A DNA stretch of 64,000 nucleotides from the NCBI RefSeq assembly GCF_030268685.1, contig NZ_BSRQ01000009.1, forward strand, positions 223,693-287,692. The letters run 5' to 3'. The position numbers were made by a program, and so were the translations under genes. Numbering within the stretch: the first letter of the stretch is position 1; each line of letters opens with the position of its first letter. Positions 44,951 through 54,301 of this stretch are shown piece after piece. This DNA is from Microtetraspora sp. NBRC 13810 (GTDB lineage: Bacteria; Actinomycetota; Actinomycetes; Streptosporangiales; Streptosporangiaceae). The notes beneath the pieces were generated by a model. The model was given only the letters and a program-made list of their open reading frames with translations, did no database searches and had not been told where the DNA came from.

Positions 44951-45293
44951 GCTTTTCCTTCCCCAGCCAGCGTTCCCCCCACGCGATCAGCGGTTCCACC
45001 GCGCGCGCGAGCTCCCTGCCGCGTTCCGACAACGTGTAGGTGATCTGGACCGGCGTCGTCGGGACGACCTCCCTGACGAGCACCGCGGCCTCTTCCAGCT
45101 CGCGCAGCCGCTGCGCGAGCATCCGCTCGGAGATCCCGGGCACCGCCGCCAGGAACTCGCTGTACCGGCGGACGCCGTGGTCGGCGGCGAAGATGATCGC
45201 GCCGTTCCACCGCCGCCCGGCCAGCTCGATCGCCGACTGGAAGATGACACAGGCATGCCCGAACTCATGTGGATCTTCATGAGAAGCAGCCAT
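44943..45293 (-). CDS. HxlR-family regulator
   Basis: A 116-residue winged-helix regulator. HACVIFQSAIELAGRRWNGA and FLAAVPGISERMLAQRLREL define the domain, and Cys near the N-terminus is kept. ATG 45293 follows a GGGGG run. It is in one unit with the fusion gene and diverges from a secreted protein; GTAAGT/ACTTAC palindromes lie upstream. Confidence 0.87.
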   Translation of the reverse strand: MAASHEDPHEFGHACVIFQSAIELAGRRWNGAIIFAADHGVRRYSEFLAAVPGISERMLAQRLRELEEAAVLVREVVPTTPVQITYTLSERGRELARAVEPLIAWGERWLGKEKHD

Positions 45294-45327
45294 AAAGCCC
45301 CCGATAGTACGAAGCACCGCACGATTC

Positions 45328-45351
45328 GTAAGTAACTTACCTCATGTAAGT
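45328..45351. promoter_or_regulatory. overlapping GTAAGT/ACTTAC palindromes
   Basis: GTAAGT-A-ACTTAC (45328-45340) is followed by a second GTAAGT at 45346-45351, so the ACTTAC at 45335-45340 pairs either way. This lies between the divergent HxlR and secreted-protein genes and is a likely HxlR operator. Confidence 0.6.
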
Positions 45352-45432
45352 CGATGGTTGACCAAGGGGGGATTCGAGTGGATCATCACGTGCACGCCGG
45401 TCACGGTGTGGGCGAGTCCGAGGAGGGCGCAC

Positions 45433-47484
45433 GTGCGACCGCTTACCGTGTTGACGAGTCTCACCCTGGCCGCCACCTCCTTCCTCGCCCCCACCCCACC
45501 CGCGACCGGCACGGGAACCCCGGCGCCGCCCCCGCCCGCGGCCAACCGCACGCCCCAGGAGGCAGCCACCCTCCGCGCGCCCGCGGGCTCGGCCTGCGAT
45601 CCCGTCGGGGGCGCCGACTGCCTGTTGCCCTTCCCGAACGACTGGTTCACCCGGCCGGCCGCGACACCGACCGGCCTGCGGGTGAACCTCGCCGCCGGGG
45701 CCATGCCGCGGAACGCGGCGGGCACGCCGATCGACCCCGCCCGGTGGAACCTGCTCGACGGCTTCTCCCCCGGCTCGATGCTGCTCGCGAACGTCCCGGG
45801 GCTCGACCTGGCCGCGACCGGCGCCGCCCCGGTCACCGACATCGGCCGCTCCCTGCGCCGCGACGCCCCGATCGTGATCGTCGACACCCGGACCGGCGAG
45901 CGCTGGCCGTACTGGGCCGAGCTCGACGCCAACGCCACCGATCCGGCCAGGACGGCGCTGATCATCCGACCGGCGCGGAACTTCCGCGAGGGCCACCGTT
46001 ACGCGGTCGCGCTGCGCGGCCTGAAGGACGCGGCGGGCGAGCCCGTTCCGCCGCCGGCCGCCTTCACCGAGCTGGCCACCGGGAAGCCGCGCCCGGACGA
46101 CCCGCTCGCCGCCCGGCGGCAGGCGCTGAAGCGCACGCTGGGCGATCTCGCGCGGGCCGGGGTCGGCGCCGGGGGCCTCCACCTGGCCTGGGACTTCACG
46201 GTGGCGAGCGAGCGGAGCCTGAGCGGCGCGGTGCTGCGCATGCGGGACGAGTCGCTGAAGCGGCTGCGCGGCCGCTCGCCGGACTTCACCGTCACCGCGG
46301 TGACCGACTTCACCGCCGAGCAGGATCCGCACATCGCCCGCGAGGTCACCGGCGACGTGCTGGTGCCCAACTACCTGAACCGGCCGGGCGGCCCGCCCGG
46401 TTCGCGGTTCGACCTGGGGCCCGACGGGCTGCCCCGGCCGTCGGGCGACCAGGTGAGGGCGCGGTTCCGGTGCGAGATCCCGCGCTCGGCCTTCGAACGC
46501 CCGGCCCGGCCCGCGCTGTACGGCCACGGCCTGCTCGGCAGCACCGGAGAGGTGCGCGCGGCCAACGTGCGGGCGATGGCGGGCGAGCACGGCTTCCTGT
46601 TCTGCGCCGCCGAGTGGATCGGCATGGCGGCCGAGGACGTGCCGAACGTGGTGAGCGTCTTCGGCGACTTCGGCAGGTTCCCCACCGTCACCGACCGGCT
46701 CCAGCAGAGCCTGCTCGGCTTCGTGTTCCTCGGCCGGGCGATGATCACCAGGGACGGGCTGGCGAGCCATGAGGCGTTCCGCGACGGGCGCGGCCGGCCG
46801 CTGGTGGACCTCCGGGCCCCGCTCGCCTACGACGGCAACAGCCAGGGCGGGATCGCGGGCGGCGCACTGGTGGCGATCTCCCCCGACGTGCGCAACGCGG
46901 TGCTCGGCGTGCCCGGCATGAACTACAGCACACTGCTCAACCGCAGCACCGCCTTCGAGCCGTTCCAGCGGCTCATGGACCAGGGGTACCCGGACAAGCT
47001 GGACCAGCAGCTCTGCTTCGCGCTCATCCAGATGCTGTGGGACCACGCCGAGGCGAACGGCTACGCCCAGCACCTGACCGACGATCCGCTGCCCGGTTCG
47101 CCGCGGCACCGGGTGCTGCTGCACGTGGCCTTCGGCGACCACCAGGTGTCCCCGGTCACCGCCGCGGTGCAGGCGCGCACCATCGGCGCCCGCGTGCACC
47201 GGCCGGTGACCGCGCCCGGCCGCGACCCGGACGCCGTGCCGTACTGGGGGATCGAGTCGCTGCCCGACCGGCCCTACAGGGGGTCGGCGCTGGTGGTCTG
47301 GGACAGCGGGGCGGTGGCGCCGCCGGTGACCAACACGCCGCCGCTCGGCCCCGCCTACGGCCGCGACCCGCACCAAGACCCGCGCCACGACCCGGACGCC
47401 CGCCGGCAGAAGGCCCGCTTCCTGGAGCGCGGGGAGGTGCTCGACGTCTGCCACGGCCCGTGTACGGCGGAGCCGGTCCCCTGA
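45433..47484 (+). CDS. large secreted protein, hydrolase-like
   Basis: A 683-residue secreted protein. A signal peptide (about 1-25) is followed by a Pro-rich linker. A YDGNSQGGIAGGALVA motif resembles a nucleophile elbow (G-N-S-Q-G), and ALYGHGLLGS an oxyanion loop, so an alpha/beta hydrolase core is likely at about 380-620. Substrate unknown. GTG 45433 has AGGAGG six bases upstream. It diverges from the HxlR gene. Confidence 0.65.
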   Translation: MRPLTVLTSLTLAATSFLAPTPPATGTGTPAPPPPAANRTPQEAATLRAPAGSACDPVGGADCLLPFPNDWFTRPAATPTGLRVNLAAGAMPRNAAGTPIDPARWNLLDGFSPGSMLLANVPGLDLAATGAAPVTDIGRSLRRDAPIVIVDTRTGERWPYWAELDANATDPARTALIIRPARNFREGHRYAVALRGLKDAAGEPVPPPAAFTELATGKPRPDDPLAARRQALKRTLGDLARAGVGAGGLHLAWDFTVASERSLSGAVLRMRDESLKRLRGRSPDFTVTAVTDFTAEQDPHIAREVTGDVLVPNYLNRPGGPPGSRFDLGPDGLPRPSGDQVRARFRCEIPRSAFERPARPALYGHGLLGSTGEVRAANVRAMAGEHGFLFCAAEWIGMAAEDVPNVVSVFGDFGRFPTVTDRLQQSLLGFVFLGRAMITRDGLASHEAFRDGRGRPLVDLRAPLAYDGNSQGGIAGGALVAISPDVRNAVLGVPGMNYSTLLNRSTAFEPFQRLMDQGYPDKLDQQLCFALIQMLWDHAEANGYAQHLTDDPLPGSPRHRVLLHVAFGDHQVSPVTAAVQARTIGARVHRPVTAPGRDPDAVPYWGIESLPDRPYRGSALVVWDSGAVAPPVTNTPPLGPAYGRDPHQDPRHDPDARRQKARFLERGEVLDVCHGPCTAEPVP

Positions 47485-48075
47485 TGCGGAATACGACTGT
47501 TCCCGCCTACCGCGAAATGAGCGCACATGTGGTTATTCGGTTTCTGAGAAAACGCTCATGTGAAGATTCGGGAAAGAAAAAGGCTGTACGCACGGCGCGG
47601 ATAATGCTTCAATCAAACACATCATCACAGAGAGTGATGGTCATGGTCGCGGAGGGTAACGGATGGGTCGCGAGCTCCTTGATCCGCCCCGCCGCGGCGG
47701 CCGCCCCCGGCCGCCGATCGCCCGCCGGCAGCCTTCCGCGCCCCCCTTGGAGCGATCCTCACCAGGAGCGGTCCGCCCGCCGCTCCCCGCTGTGCCCCGC
47801 AGGTGCCGCCTGCGGGGCACAGCGCTATCCCATTTCGGCATAGCAGTGGATTCAAAGGGCATTATAGAAGCGTGGCCACTTTGTCCAGATACCCCGCTCA
47901 CCCCGACCGCTTCCACCGGGTGGCCTGCCCGTTCTCTGAGTGCGCCGCGCCGGTCGCCGGCCTGGTGCGGACTTTCCCTCCCGTGCATGATCCGATGACG
48001 ACGCGCGGGACGGATGACCCTCCTCAGCGAGCCCGGGATGCGAGAGGGTAGAGGTCTCGCACGAGGGAGGGCGCC
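47485..48075. other. intergenic region with strong hairpin
   Basis: About 590 bases; the first 150 are AT-rich. A 16-bp perfect stem (47788-47803 with 47809-47824) and 5-base loop is a likely terminator. Open frames here are R/P-rich and unconvincing. The promoter of the stress-protein gene must lie near the end. Confidence 0.5.
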
Positions 48076-48606
48076 GTGAACCCGCTGCCTGAGAAGAAGC
48101 CGAGAGTCATCGTCGGAGTGCACGACTCGGCGGCTGCGCGGTGGGCGCTTGCCTGGGCCATCGGAGAGGCCCGGCTGCGCCGCCTGGCCCTCGTCATCGT
48201 GCACGCGGTCCCGCCGCCCAACTACGCCGGGCGGGCGCCGTGGGCCGCGCTGCCCGACACCTCCGACCTGGACAAGGACCGCGGAGCCGAGCTGATCAAC
48301 CTGCTCCTCGACGAGGTCGCCGGCGGGCCGCCGCCGGACATCACGGTCCTGGCCTACGTGGTCATCGGCGAAGCCGGCCGCACGCTGATCGAGTTCACCG
48401 GCGAGGGTGACATCCTCGTCGTCGGGCGCGGTCGCCGTACGCTGATGAAACGGCTTCTCGCCGCCGATCCGGCCCGGCTGTGCCAGGGGCACGCGCCGGG
48501 GACCGTCGTCACGGTCGCCCCGCCCACCTCCGCCGACCTCTCCAGCACGGCCGAGGAACAGCGCGCCGCGCCGCGCCGTCTCTGGTCCCGGCTGCGCCCC
48601 CCGTGA
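48076..48606 (+). CDS. universal stress protein family protein
   Basis: A 176-residue USP-fold protein. RVIVGVHDSAAARWALAWAI is the typical first strand and helix. The ATP-binding G-x2-G-x9-GS motif is incomplete (VVGRGRRTLMKRLLAADPAR), so ATP binding is doubtful. GTG 48076 follows GGGAGGG. Confidence 0.78.
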   Translation: MNPLPEKKPRVIVGVHDSAAARWALAWAIGEARLRRLALVIVHAVPPPNYAGRAPWAALPDTSDLDKDRGAELINLLLDEVAGGPPPDITVLAYVVIGEAGRTLIEFTGEGDILVVGRGRRTLMKRLLAADPARLCQGHAPGTVVTVAPPTSADLSSTAEEQRAAPRRLWSRLRPP

Positions 48607-48863
48607 TCACGCCTTTCCGGGCCATGAACGGGTAAGGTTCCGGCCAAGAATCGCAAAGACTCCCCTGCCTGCCCGCATCCCCGCCAGTACACATGAGGCA
48701 GCCACATTTCCCGGCCTCGACGACCGCGGTAAATGACTTTTCGAGCCAGCCGTCCGGGCCTGCCTGGCGCAGGGCGCGCTCTTCCGGACGAAAGGCGTTC
48801 CTTCCCGGAAAGCACGATGGCGTGGGTTGGCGTGGGCTCGCACTCGCGCGGGGGATTTTCATC

Positions 48864-50321
48864 ATGGCCAGACCAGAGACACTTCTCGATCCGACAACCG
48901 GGCCGATCGCCGAATTCGCCTTCCAGCTCCGGATGCTGCGCCGGCAGGCCGGTAACGTGCCCTACCGGGCGATGTCCGCCCGCGCCGGCTACTCGCTCGC
49001 GGTGCTGTCCCAGGCCGCGTCCGGCCGGCGACTGCCGACGCTGCCGGTCACGCTCGCCTACGTCCGCGCCTGCGCGGGGGACGAGGCCGAGTGGCGCGAG
49101 CGCTGGGAGCGCGCCCGGCACGCCGCCACCGCCGCGCACCCCGGCCCGGCGAGCCCGGCGCCCGCGGAGCGTCCCCGCCCCGAGGACCCCGCCGGGACGC
49201 GTCCCGGCAGGCGCTCGGACAGCACCGCCGGGGTGGGTCCCGGCCTGCCCTCCGACCTCGCCGGGACGCGTCACGGCCTGCCCGATCCGGCGGACGCGGC
49301 GACGTTCGAGGAGTTCGTCCAGTCGCTGCGCGCGTTGCGGGTCTGGGCGGGGAGCCCGTCGCTGGCCGCGCTCGCCCGGCGGTGCGGCGGGCGGCTGGGC
49401 ACCAGCACGCTGCACGACATGCTCGGCGGGCGGCGTGCCCGGCCGAGGCTGGAGACGGTCCGCGCCTTCGTCGCGGCCTGCCACGTCCCGGAGCGGGAGC
49501 GCCCGGCCTGGGACGCCGCCTGGCACCGCCTCGTCCGGCCCCGCCCCACCGGCGGCCCGCACCCGTCCGCCGCCCACCAGCCGATCGGCGGCCCGATCCA
49601 CCCGGTCGCGCCGGAGCAGGCAGGCGCACCGCGATCGGCATGGGGACCGCGGTCGGCAGGCGGACCGCGATCGGCGTGGGGACCGCGATCGGCGTGGGAG
49701 CCGCGATCGGCATGGGGGCCGGAGCGGGGCGGGGGGCCGGAGCGGGCGGGCGGGGTCGTCCGGGAGCCAGCCGGGGTCTCCGCGCGGGCGGGCCTGGTGC
49801 GGGGAGCGGCGAAGGGGTGGTCGCGGCGGGCGTGCGGGATGCTGCGGCGCAATCCCTTCGCCGCCGCGAACCTCGTCTTCCTGCTGGCGGTGACCGGAGT
49901 CCTGATCGCGGTGTCCAACCTGGAGATTCCGGGCCGTGCGGCGGCGGGCACCTCCAGGGCCGCCACGCCCGCCGCGCCCGAACCCATGGAGAAGACCGGG
50001 ACCGAAACCGGCACCGGGGGCGAGTTGCGGCTGGCGATCGCGCCCGCCTTCGCGGACTCGCCACGGCAACCGGTGATCAGGTGCTTCCGGGTGATCGCCG
50101 ACTCGCTCACCGTACGTGACTGGCAGGGCCGCCGGATCGGCGCCCTGACGCATCGGGACGTGGTGATCAGCGCCGGCCCTTCGTACTTCCGGAGCCGGCC
50201 TGCGCCGCCGTGGGCGGTGATCGGATCAGGTGGGCGAGCGGGATGGGTCAGCCCCTATTACCTCAAACCCACACATTGCACATCACGACTCGCGACTGCA
50301 CTCGGCCGCGAAACGCGTTAA
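48864..50321 (+). CDS. membrane-anchored protein with two HTH-like domains
   Basis: A 485-residue protein. A first Cro/C1-like helix-turn-helix (about 10-70, AMSARAGYSLAVLSQAASGR) is followed by a second HTH-like unit (about 150-220, ALARRCGGRLGTSTLHDMLG). A low-complexity PRSAWG repeat, one membrane helix (about 330-350) and an extracytoplasmic SH3-like end (SLTVRDWQGRRIG, GWVSPYYLKP) follow. Function unknown. ATG 48864. Confidence 0.7.
   Translation: MARPETLLDPTTGPIAEFAFQLRMLRRQAGNVPYRAMSARAGYSLAVLSQAASGRRLPTLPVTLAYVRACAGDEAEWRERWERARHAATAAHPGPASPAPAERPRPEDPAGTRPGRRSDSTAGVGPGLPSDLAGTRHGLPDPADAATFEEFVQSLRALRVWAGSPSLAALARRCGGRLGTSTLHDMLGGRRARPRLETVRAFVAACHVPERERPAWDAAWHRLVRPRPTGGPHPSAAHQPIGGPIHPVAPEQAGAPRSAWGPRSAGGPRSAWGPRSAWEPRSAWGPERGGGPERAGGVVREPAGVSARAGLVRGAAKGWSRRACGMLRRNPFAAANLVFLLAVTGVLIAVSNLEIPGRAAAGTSRAATPAAPEPMEKTGTETGTGGELRLAIAPAFADSPRQPVIRCFRVIADSLTVRDWQGRRIGALTHRDVVISAGPSYFRSRPAPPWAVIGSGGRAGWVSPYYLKPTHCTSRLATALGRETR
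49629..49718 (+). repeat. 18-bp in-frame tandem repeat, five copies
   Basis: Five 18-bp units of CCGCGATCGGCRTGGGGA type encode hexapeptides PRSAWG/E in the linker before the membrane helix. Confidence 0.85.
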
Positions 50322-50373
50322 CCGCACCTGACACCAGAATGGCGACGTAACATTTTGTCATGAGGGCGTTGCC

Positions 50374-50877
50374 ATGAGCACGGACGACAACCACCCGGAA
50401 ACCTCAGACCAAACCACCCGCCTCAAGACCATGGCAAAACGTCTTAAGGCCTGGCAAACGCTGCTGGCCGCCGTGATAGGCGGACTCGCCACACTCGTCG
50501 CCGCGATCGTCGCCCTCCACGACGGGAAGGGGTCGGAGCAGGTCATCCCTGTCGTGCTGGCCTCTCCGACCCCTTCGGTCCTGGTGACGGTCATCCCCGA
50601 TCCCGGCACCGTCACGCTGTTCGGCGCACCCAGGGCCTATTTGGGCCCCGACTGCGAGGAGTGCGTGACGGGGATTCTGTTCGCCGGAAGATATCCCGTC
50701 CAGTGCAAATATCAAGGACGCCTCCACAAAGGGCCGGAAGGCCACAATCACTGGTGGCTCCTGATCGAAAGGGAAGACCTCTCCGACATCTGGGTATCGG
50801 CCTATCACCTCAAATACCACGGAGACAATGAGGCAAAATACGATGATGGATCAGAAATCCCGCTTTGTACCTTTTAG
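50374..50877 (+). CDS. small membrane-anchored protein
   Basis: A 167-residue protein. One membrane helix (about 27-48, TLLAAVIGGLATLVAAIVAL) is followed by an extracytoplasmic domain with CEEC and a GHNHWWLLIEREDLSDIWVS strand pattern like an SH3-type fold. It follows the double-HTH protein on the same strand and may work with it. Function unknown. ATG 50374. Confidence 0.6.
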   Translation: MSTDDNHPETSDQTTRLKTMAKRLKAWQTLLAAVIGGLATLVAAIVALHDGKGSEQVIPVVLASPTPSVLVTVIPDPGTVTLFGAPRAYLGPDCEECVTGILFAGRYPVQCKYQGRLHKGPEGHNHWWLLIEREDLSDIWVSAYHLKYHGDNEAKYDDGSEIPLCTF

Positions 50878-51779
50878 TCGTCGAGGCAGCGTTCAAGGAC
50901 CTCCAGCACCGTCCCGGTGAGCAGGGCCACCTTGTAAGCCGCGTCCGGCGACGGAGAGCAACGATCGGCGGCCAGCGCGGCGGCCCGGTCGAGCGGTTCA
51001 CCGGCCAGGAGCGCGGCCTCCACCTCGGGCAGCCGGAGCGGAGTCCGCGCGACGCCGCCCACCGCCACGGCCGCCAGCGTGATCCGGTCCCCCTCCACGA
51101 CCACCCGCGCGGTCGCCTCCACCAGCGGCCACTCGGCCTCCGCCCGGCCGATCGCCCGGTGGTATGCGGCCCGCTCCCCCGGCACGGGCACGGGCAGCCC
51201 GACCCCGACCAGGATCTCCCCCGGCGCCAGCAGGTGGTCCGCGCCCGGATCGTCCCCGTAGAGGTCGCGCACCGGCACCGCTCCCCTGCCCCGCACCTCG
51301 GCGGTGGCGTCATAGCCGATCAGCGCCATGGCCAGCGACGACGGGTGCGGGGCGAGGCACGGGCCGGACTCGATCACGGTGGGGTTGAGCATCGTCCCGG
51401 CGCGGGCCGGGCAGGAGTCGCCGCCGTCCTGGTGGCAACTGAAGGCCGGGTTGCGGAAGTAGGCGCAGCGGTTGCGCTGCAGGAGGTTGCCACCGACCGT
51501 GCCCGCCGCCCGGACCTGCGGCGTGGCGAGCCCGGCCGCCGTGCCGGCCAGCGCCGGGTAGGCCGCCCGGATCAGGGCGTCCTCCGCGATCTCCGCGACG
51601 GTGGTCAGCGCGCCGATCCGCGCCGAGCCGTCGGCCGACCATTCGATCCCGGTCAGCTCCGGCGTGCCGGACAGGTCCGCGTACTCCCGGGAGGGCACGG
51701 TGCGCGACATGAGATCGGTGCCGCCGGCGCGGAACTCGCGGCCCAGGGCGGCGAGGTCGTCCAGGGAGGGCGTCGTCAT
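50874..51779 (-). CDS. molybdenum hydroxylase FAD/4Fe-4S subunit (PaoB/CoxM-like)
   Basis: A 301-residue FAD-binding subunit. AGTVGGNLLQRNRCAYF and Cys105, Cys115 and Cys123 (RCAYFRNPAFSC, GDSC) match the [4Fe-4S]-carrying loop of PaoB/YagS and 4-hydroxybenzoyl-CoA reductase beta. It passes electrons from the molybdenum subunit through FAD. ATG 51779 overlaps the stop of the fusion gene (ATGA). Confidence 0.87.
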   Translation of the reverse strand: MTTPSLDDLAALGREFRAGGTDLMSRTVPSREYADLSGTPELTGIEWSADGSARIGALTTVAEIAEDALIRAAYPALAGTAAGLATPQVRAAGTVGGNLLQRNRCAYFRNPAFSCHQDGGDSCPARAGTMLNPTVIESGPCLAPHPSSLAMALIGYDATAEVRGRGAVPVRDLYGDDPGADHLLAPGEILVGVGLPVPVPGERAAYHRAIGRAEAEWPLVEATARVVVEGDRITLAAVAVGGVARTPLRLPEVEAALLAGEPLDRAAALAADRCSPSPDAAYKVALLTGTVLEVLERCLDD

Positions 51780-54292
51780 CGGTGGATCCCTTCGAGCACA
51801 CGGTCAGGGCGGATGGGCAGGTCGTGCGGGCGCCAGCCGGTGGCGTTGTACACGGCGTTGCCCACCGACGCCGCCACCCCGATGGTGGAGATCTCCCCGA
51901 TGCCGACGCCCTGCCCGTTGACGTGCTCCCAGCCTTCCTGGTGGAAGTGGAGCACCATCTCCGGGGTGTCGCCGATGCCGGGGATGCGGTAGTCCTCCAG
52001 GTTGGCGGTCAGCACGACGCCGGTCACCGGGTCGATCCGCCGTTCCTCGTAGAGCGCGTAGCCGATGCCCTGCACGATGCCACCCTCGCACTGACTGCGC
52101 GCCGGCCCGTCGGCGTAGATGCGGCCGGCCGAGATCCCGCCCCAGACCCGCAGCGGCCGGACGGTGCCGAAGCGGGTGTCCACCTCGACCTCGGTGACGT
52201 GCACCGAGCCGCTGAACCCGCGCCCGACGGCCATCCCCGCGACCGCGAACGGCGTCACGTAGCCGCGCCGGTCGCGGTGCCGCCTGCCGACCACCTTCCG
52301 GCCGTCGGCCAACCCCTCCCGGCGCAGCCGGCGGGCGGCGTCCCTGGTGGCGGGGCCGACGGAGGCGGTGGTCCGGCTGCCGATCGACGGCGGTCCCGGC
52401 ACGGTGCCCGTCCTGCCGATCTCCACCCTGATCCGCTCGGCGGGCAGGTCCAGTTCCTCGCGCAGGATCCCGGCGATGACCGTGCGGACGCCGGTGCCGA
52501 TGTCCTGGGTGGTGGTGCGGGCCACGACCACGTCCCCCTGGACCTCCAGTTCCACCTCGGTGCCGGGCACCAGGAAGTAGAACCAGTTGGCGGCGGCCAC
52601 GCCGACGCCGCGCCGGAACCTGCCGGTCTGCGAGCCGGTCGCCGGCCGGTCCCGCCACACCGGCAGCCCGGCCGCCCAGTCGTAGAGCGCGTGCCGCTTG
52701 CGGTTGCCGTCCCAGCGGCGGCGCAGCGCGATCGGGTCCTCACCGCGCCGGTGCGCTGCCTCGTCCACGGCCTGTTCCAGCGCCCAGTGCAGGGGCGCGC
52801 CGCCGGGGCCGCGGAACGCCGTGCCGGGCGGTTCGTTCGTGACCACGTCGAAGTCGCGCAGCCGGCGCGGCGCCGTGCCGTACATGAGCCTGGCCAGCAG
52901 GGCGACGGCGGAGCCGATGGCGACGCCGCCCCGGCCGCGGGTGTCGAGGTCGAGCGCGGCGAGGTCGCCGGCCTCGTCCACGAGCAGGGCGACCCTGGTG
53001 CTGGTGCCCGGCCGGCTGCCCGCGTCGGTGAGCTCCTCGCCTCTGCTCAGCGCCACCCGTACCGGCGCGGCGTGCAGCCGGGCCAGTTCGGTGGCGGCGA
53101 TCGCCTCCACGGTGAGCCCGGCCTTGGCGCCGAAGCCGCCGCCGACGTGGTCCGCGATGATGTGCACCCGGCCGAGGTCGAGGTTCCACCGCTTGGCGGC
53201 GGCCTCGGCGGCCATGCCGACCGTCTGGGTGGACAGGTGCAGGCGCAGGTCGCCGCGCTCGTCCCAGTGGGCCACGCACGCGTGCGGCTCCAGCGGCGTG
53301 TGCACCTGGACCGCCGTCGTGTAGGTGCCGGTGACCAGGCCGGGGTCACCGGCGCGGTGCGCCGCCTCCAGCCGGGCCTTCGCCGTACGGCCGCGCCGGG
53401 CGCCGAAGGCGGAGGTGCGGCGCACGTTGCCGTCCCAGCCGCCAGGCAGGGCGAACCCCTCGGCGGAGCTGGCCGCCTGCTTCCTGCTGCGCTCGTCGTA
53501 CACCGGCGGGGCGCCGGGACGGTCGTCCAGGGCGGCGGGCCGTTCGGTGTAGTCCACCTGGACGGCGGCGGCGAGCGCCAGCGCCTCCCGCCGGGTGGCG
53601 GCCGCGACGGCGGCGACCGGCTGGCCGGCGTAGCGCACCGTCCGGTCCGCGGGCAGCAGGTCCACCAGTCGCGTCCCCTCGGGCGCCCGCACGTCGCCGA
53701 CCAGCGCGTGGGCGGCGGCGGATCGGATGATCACGCCTTCGAGCTGCCCGGGAAGGCGGATGTCGGTGCTGTAGCGGGCCAGGCCGGAGATCTTCTCCAT
53801 CGCCTCGACCCGGCCGCCGGCCGCGTGGCCGTCGTCGTGCTCGCCCCGGCAGGCGGCACCGATCGCCGCGTAGATGCCCTGGTACGCGCCGCATCGGCAG
53901 AGGTGTCCCGCCATGGCGGCCGCGATGGTCTCCCGGGGCGGGGTCACGTCGCCGTGCTCGGCCCGCCAGCGGTCCACGAACGCCGCCGCCTCCACGACGA
54001 AGCCCGGCGTGCAGTAACCGCACTGGAGCCCGTCGTGCGCGGCGAAGGCCCGCTGCACTGGGTGGTCCAGCCCTTCGGCGGTGGTGACCTCCCGCTCCTC
54101 CAGCGCCTCGGGCGGCAGCAGGCAGCTCACCTTCGGCGTGCCGTCCACCATGATCGTGCATGCCCCGCAGACCCCGGTACGGCAGGCCGGCTTGGCGCCG
54201 GTCAGTCCCAGCTCCTCGCGTAGGACGTCCACCGCCGCATCGTGTTCCTGGGTGTCCACCACTGTGGGGACACTGTTCACCGTGATCTTCAT
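51776..54292 (-). CDS. fused 2Fe-2S and molybdopterin subunits of a xanthine dehydrogenase-family enzyme
   Basis: An 838-residue protein. Residues 1-155 carry two [2Fe-2S] clusters (Cys37, Cys42, Cys45, Cys57; then Cys91, Cys94, Cys132, Cys134). Residues about 165-838 are the molybdenum cofactor subunit (GGGFGAKAGLTVEAIAATEL, FRGPGGAPLHWALEQ, and the active-site Glu in GIGEISTIG). In PaoABC-like enzymes these are separate chains; here they are joined. Likely an aldehyde or heterocycle oxidoreductase. ATG 54292. Confidence 0.88.
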   Translation of the reverse strand: MKITVNSVPTVVDTQEHDAAVDVLREELGLTGAKPACRTGVCGACTIMVDGTPKVSCLLPPEALEEREVTTAEGLDHPVQRAFAAHDGLQCGYCTPGFVVEAAAFVDRWRAEHGDVTPPRETIAAAMAGHLCRCGAYQGIYAAIGAACRGEHDDGHAAGGRVEAMEKISGLARYSTDIRLPGQLEGVIIRSAAAHALVGDVRAPEGTRLVDLLPADRTVRYAGQPVAAVAAATRREALALAAAVQVDYTERPAALDDRPGAPPVYDERSRKQAASSAEGFALPGGWDGNVRRTSAFGARRGRTAKARLEAAHRAGDPGLVTGTYTTAVQVHTPLEPHACVAHWDERGDLRLHLSTQTVGMAAEAAAKRWNLDLGRVHIIADHVGGGFGAKAGLTVEAIAATELARLHAAPVRVALSRGEELTDAGSRPGTSTRVALLVDEAGDLAALDLDTRGRGGVAIGSAVALLARLMYGTAPRRLRDFDVVTNEPPGTAFRGPGGAPLHWALEQAVDEAAHRRGEDPIALRRRWDGNRKRHALYDWAAGLPVWRDRPATGSQTGRFRRGVGVAAANWFYFLVPGTEVELEVQGDVVVARTTTQDIGTGVRTVIAGILREELDLPAERIRVEIGRTGTVPGPPSIGSRTTASVGPATRDAARRLRREGLADGRKVVGRRHRDRRGYVTPFAVAGMAVGRGFSGSVHVTEVEVDTRFGTVRPLRVWGGISAGRIYADGPARSQCEGGIVQGIGYALYEERRIDPVTGVVLTANLEDYRIPGIGDTPEMVLHFHQEGWEHVNGQGVGIGEISTIGVAASVGNAVYNATGWRPHDLPIRPDRVLEGIHR

Positions 54293-54301
54293 GTCTCTCC
54301 C

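Noticed and set aside
45337..47526. A 729-codon open frame on the minus strand
   Set aside because: Antisense to the secreted protein gene, which has a signal peptide and ribosome site; the antisense frame has no recognisable domain.
47625..48051. Short frames on both strands between the secreted protein and the stress protein
   Set aside because: Overlap a strong hairpin and have chance-like composition.
51782..54223. An 813-codon plus-strand frame
   Set aside because: Antisense to the molybdenum hydroxylase fusion; shadow of its codon bias.
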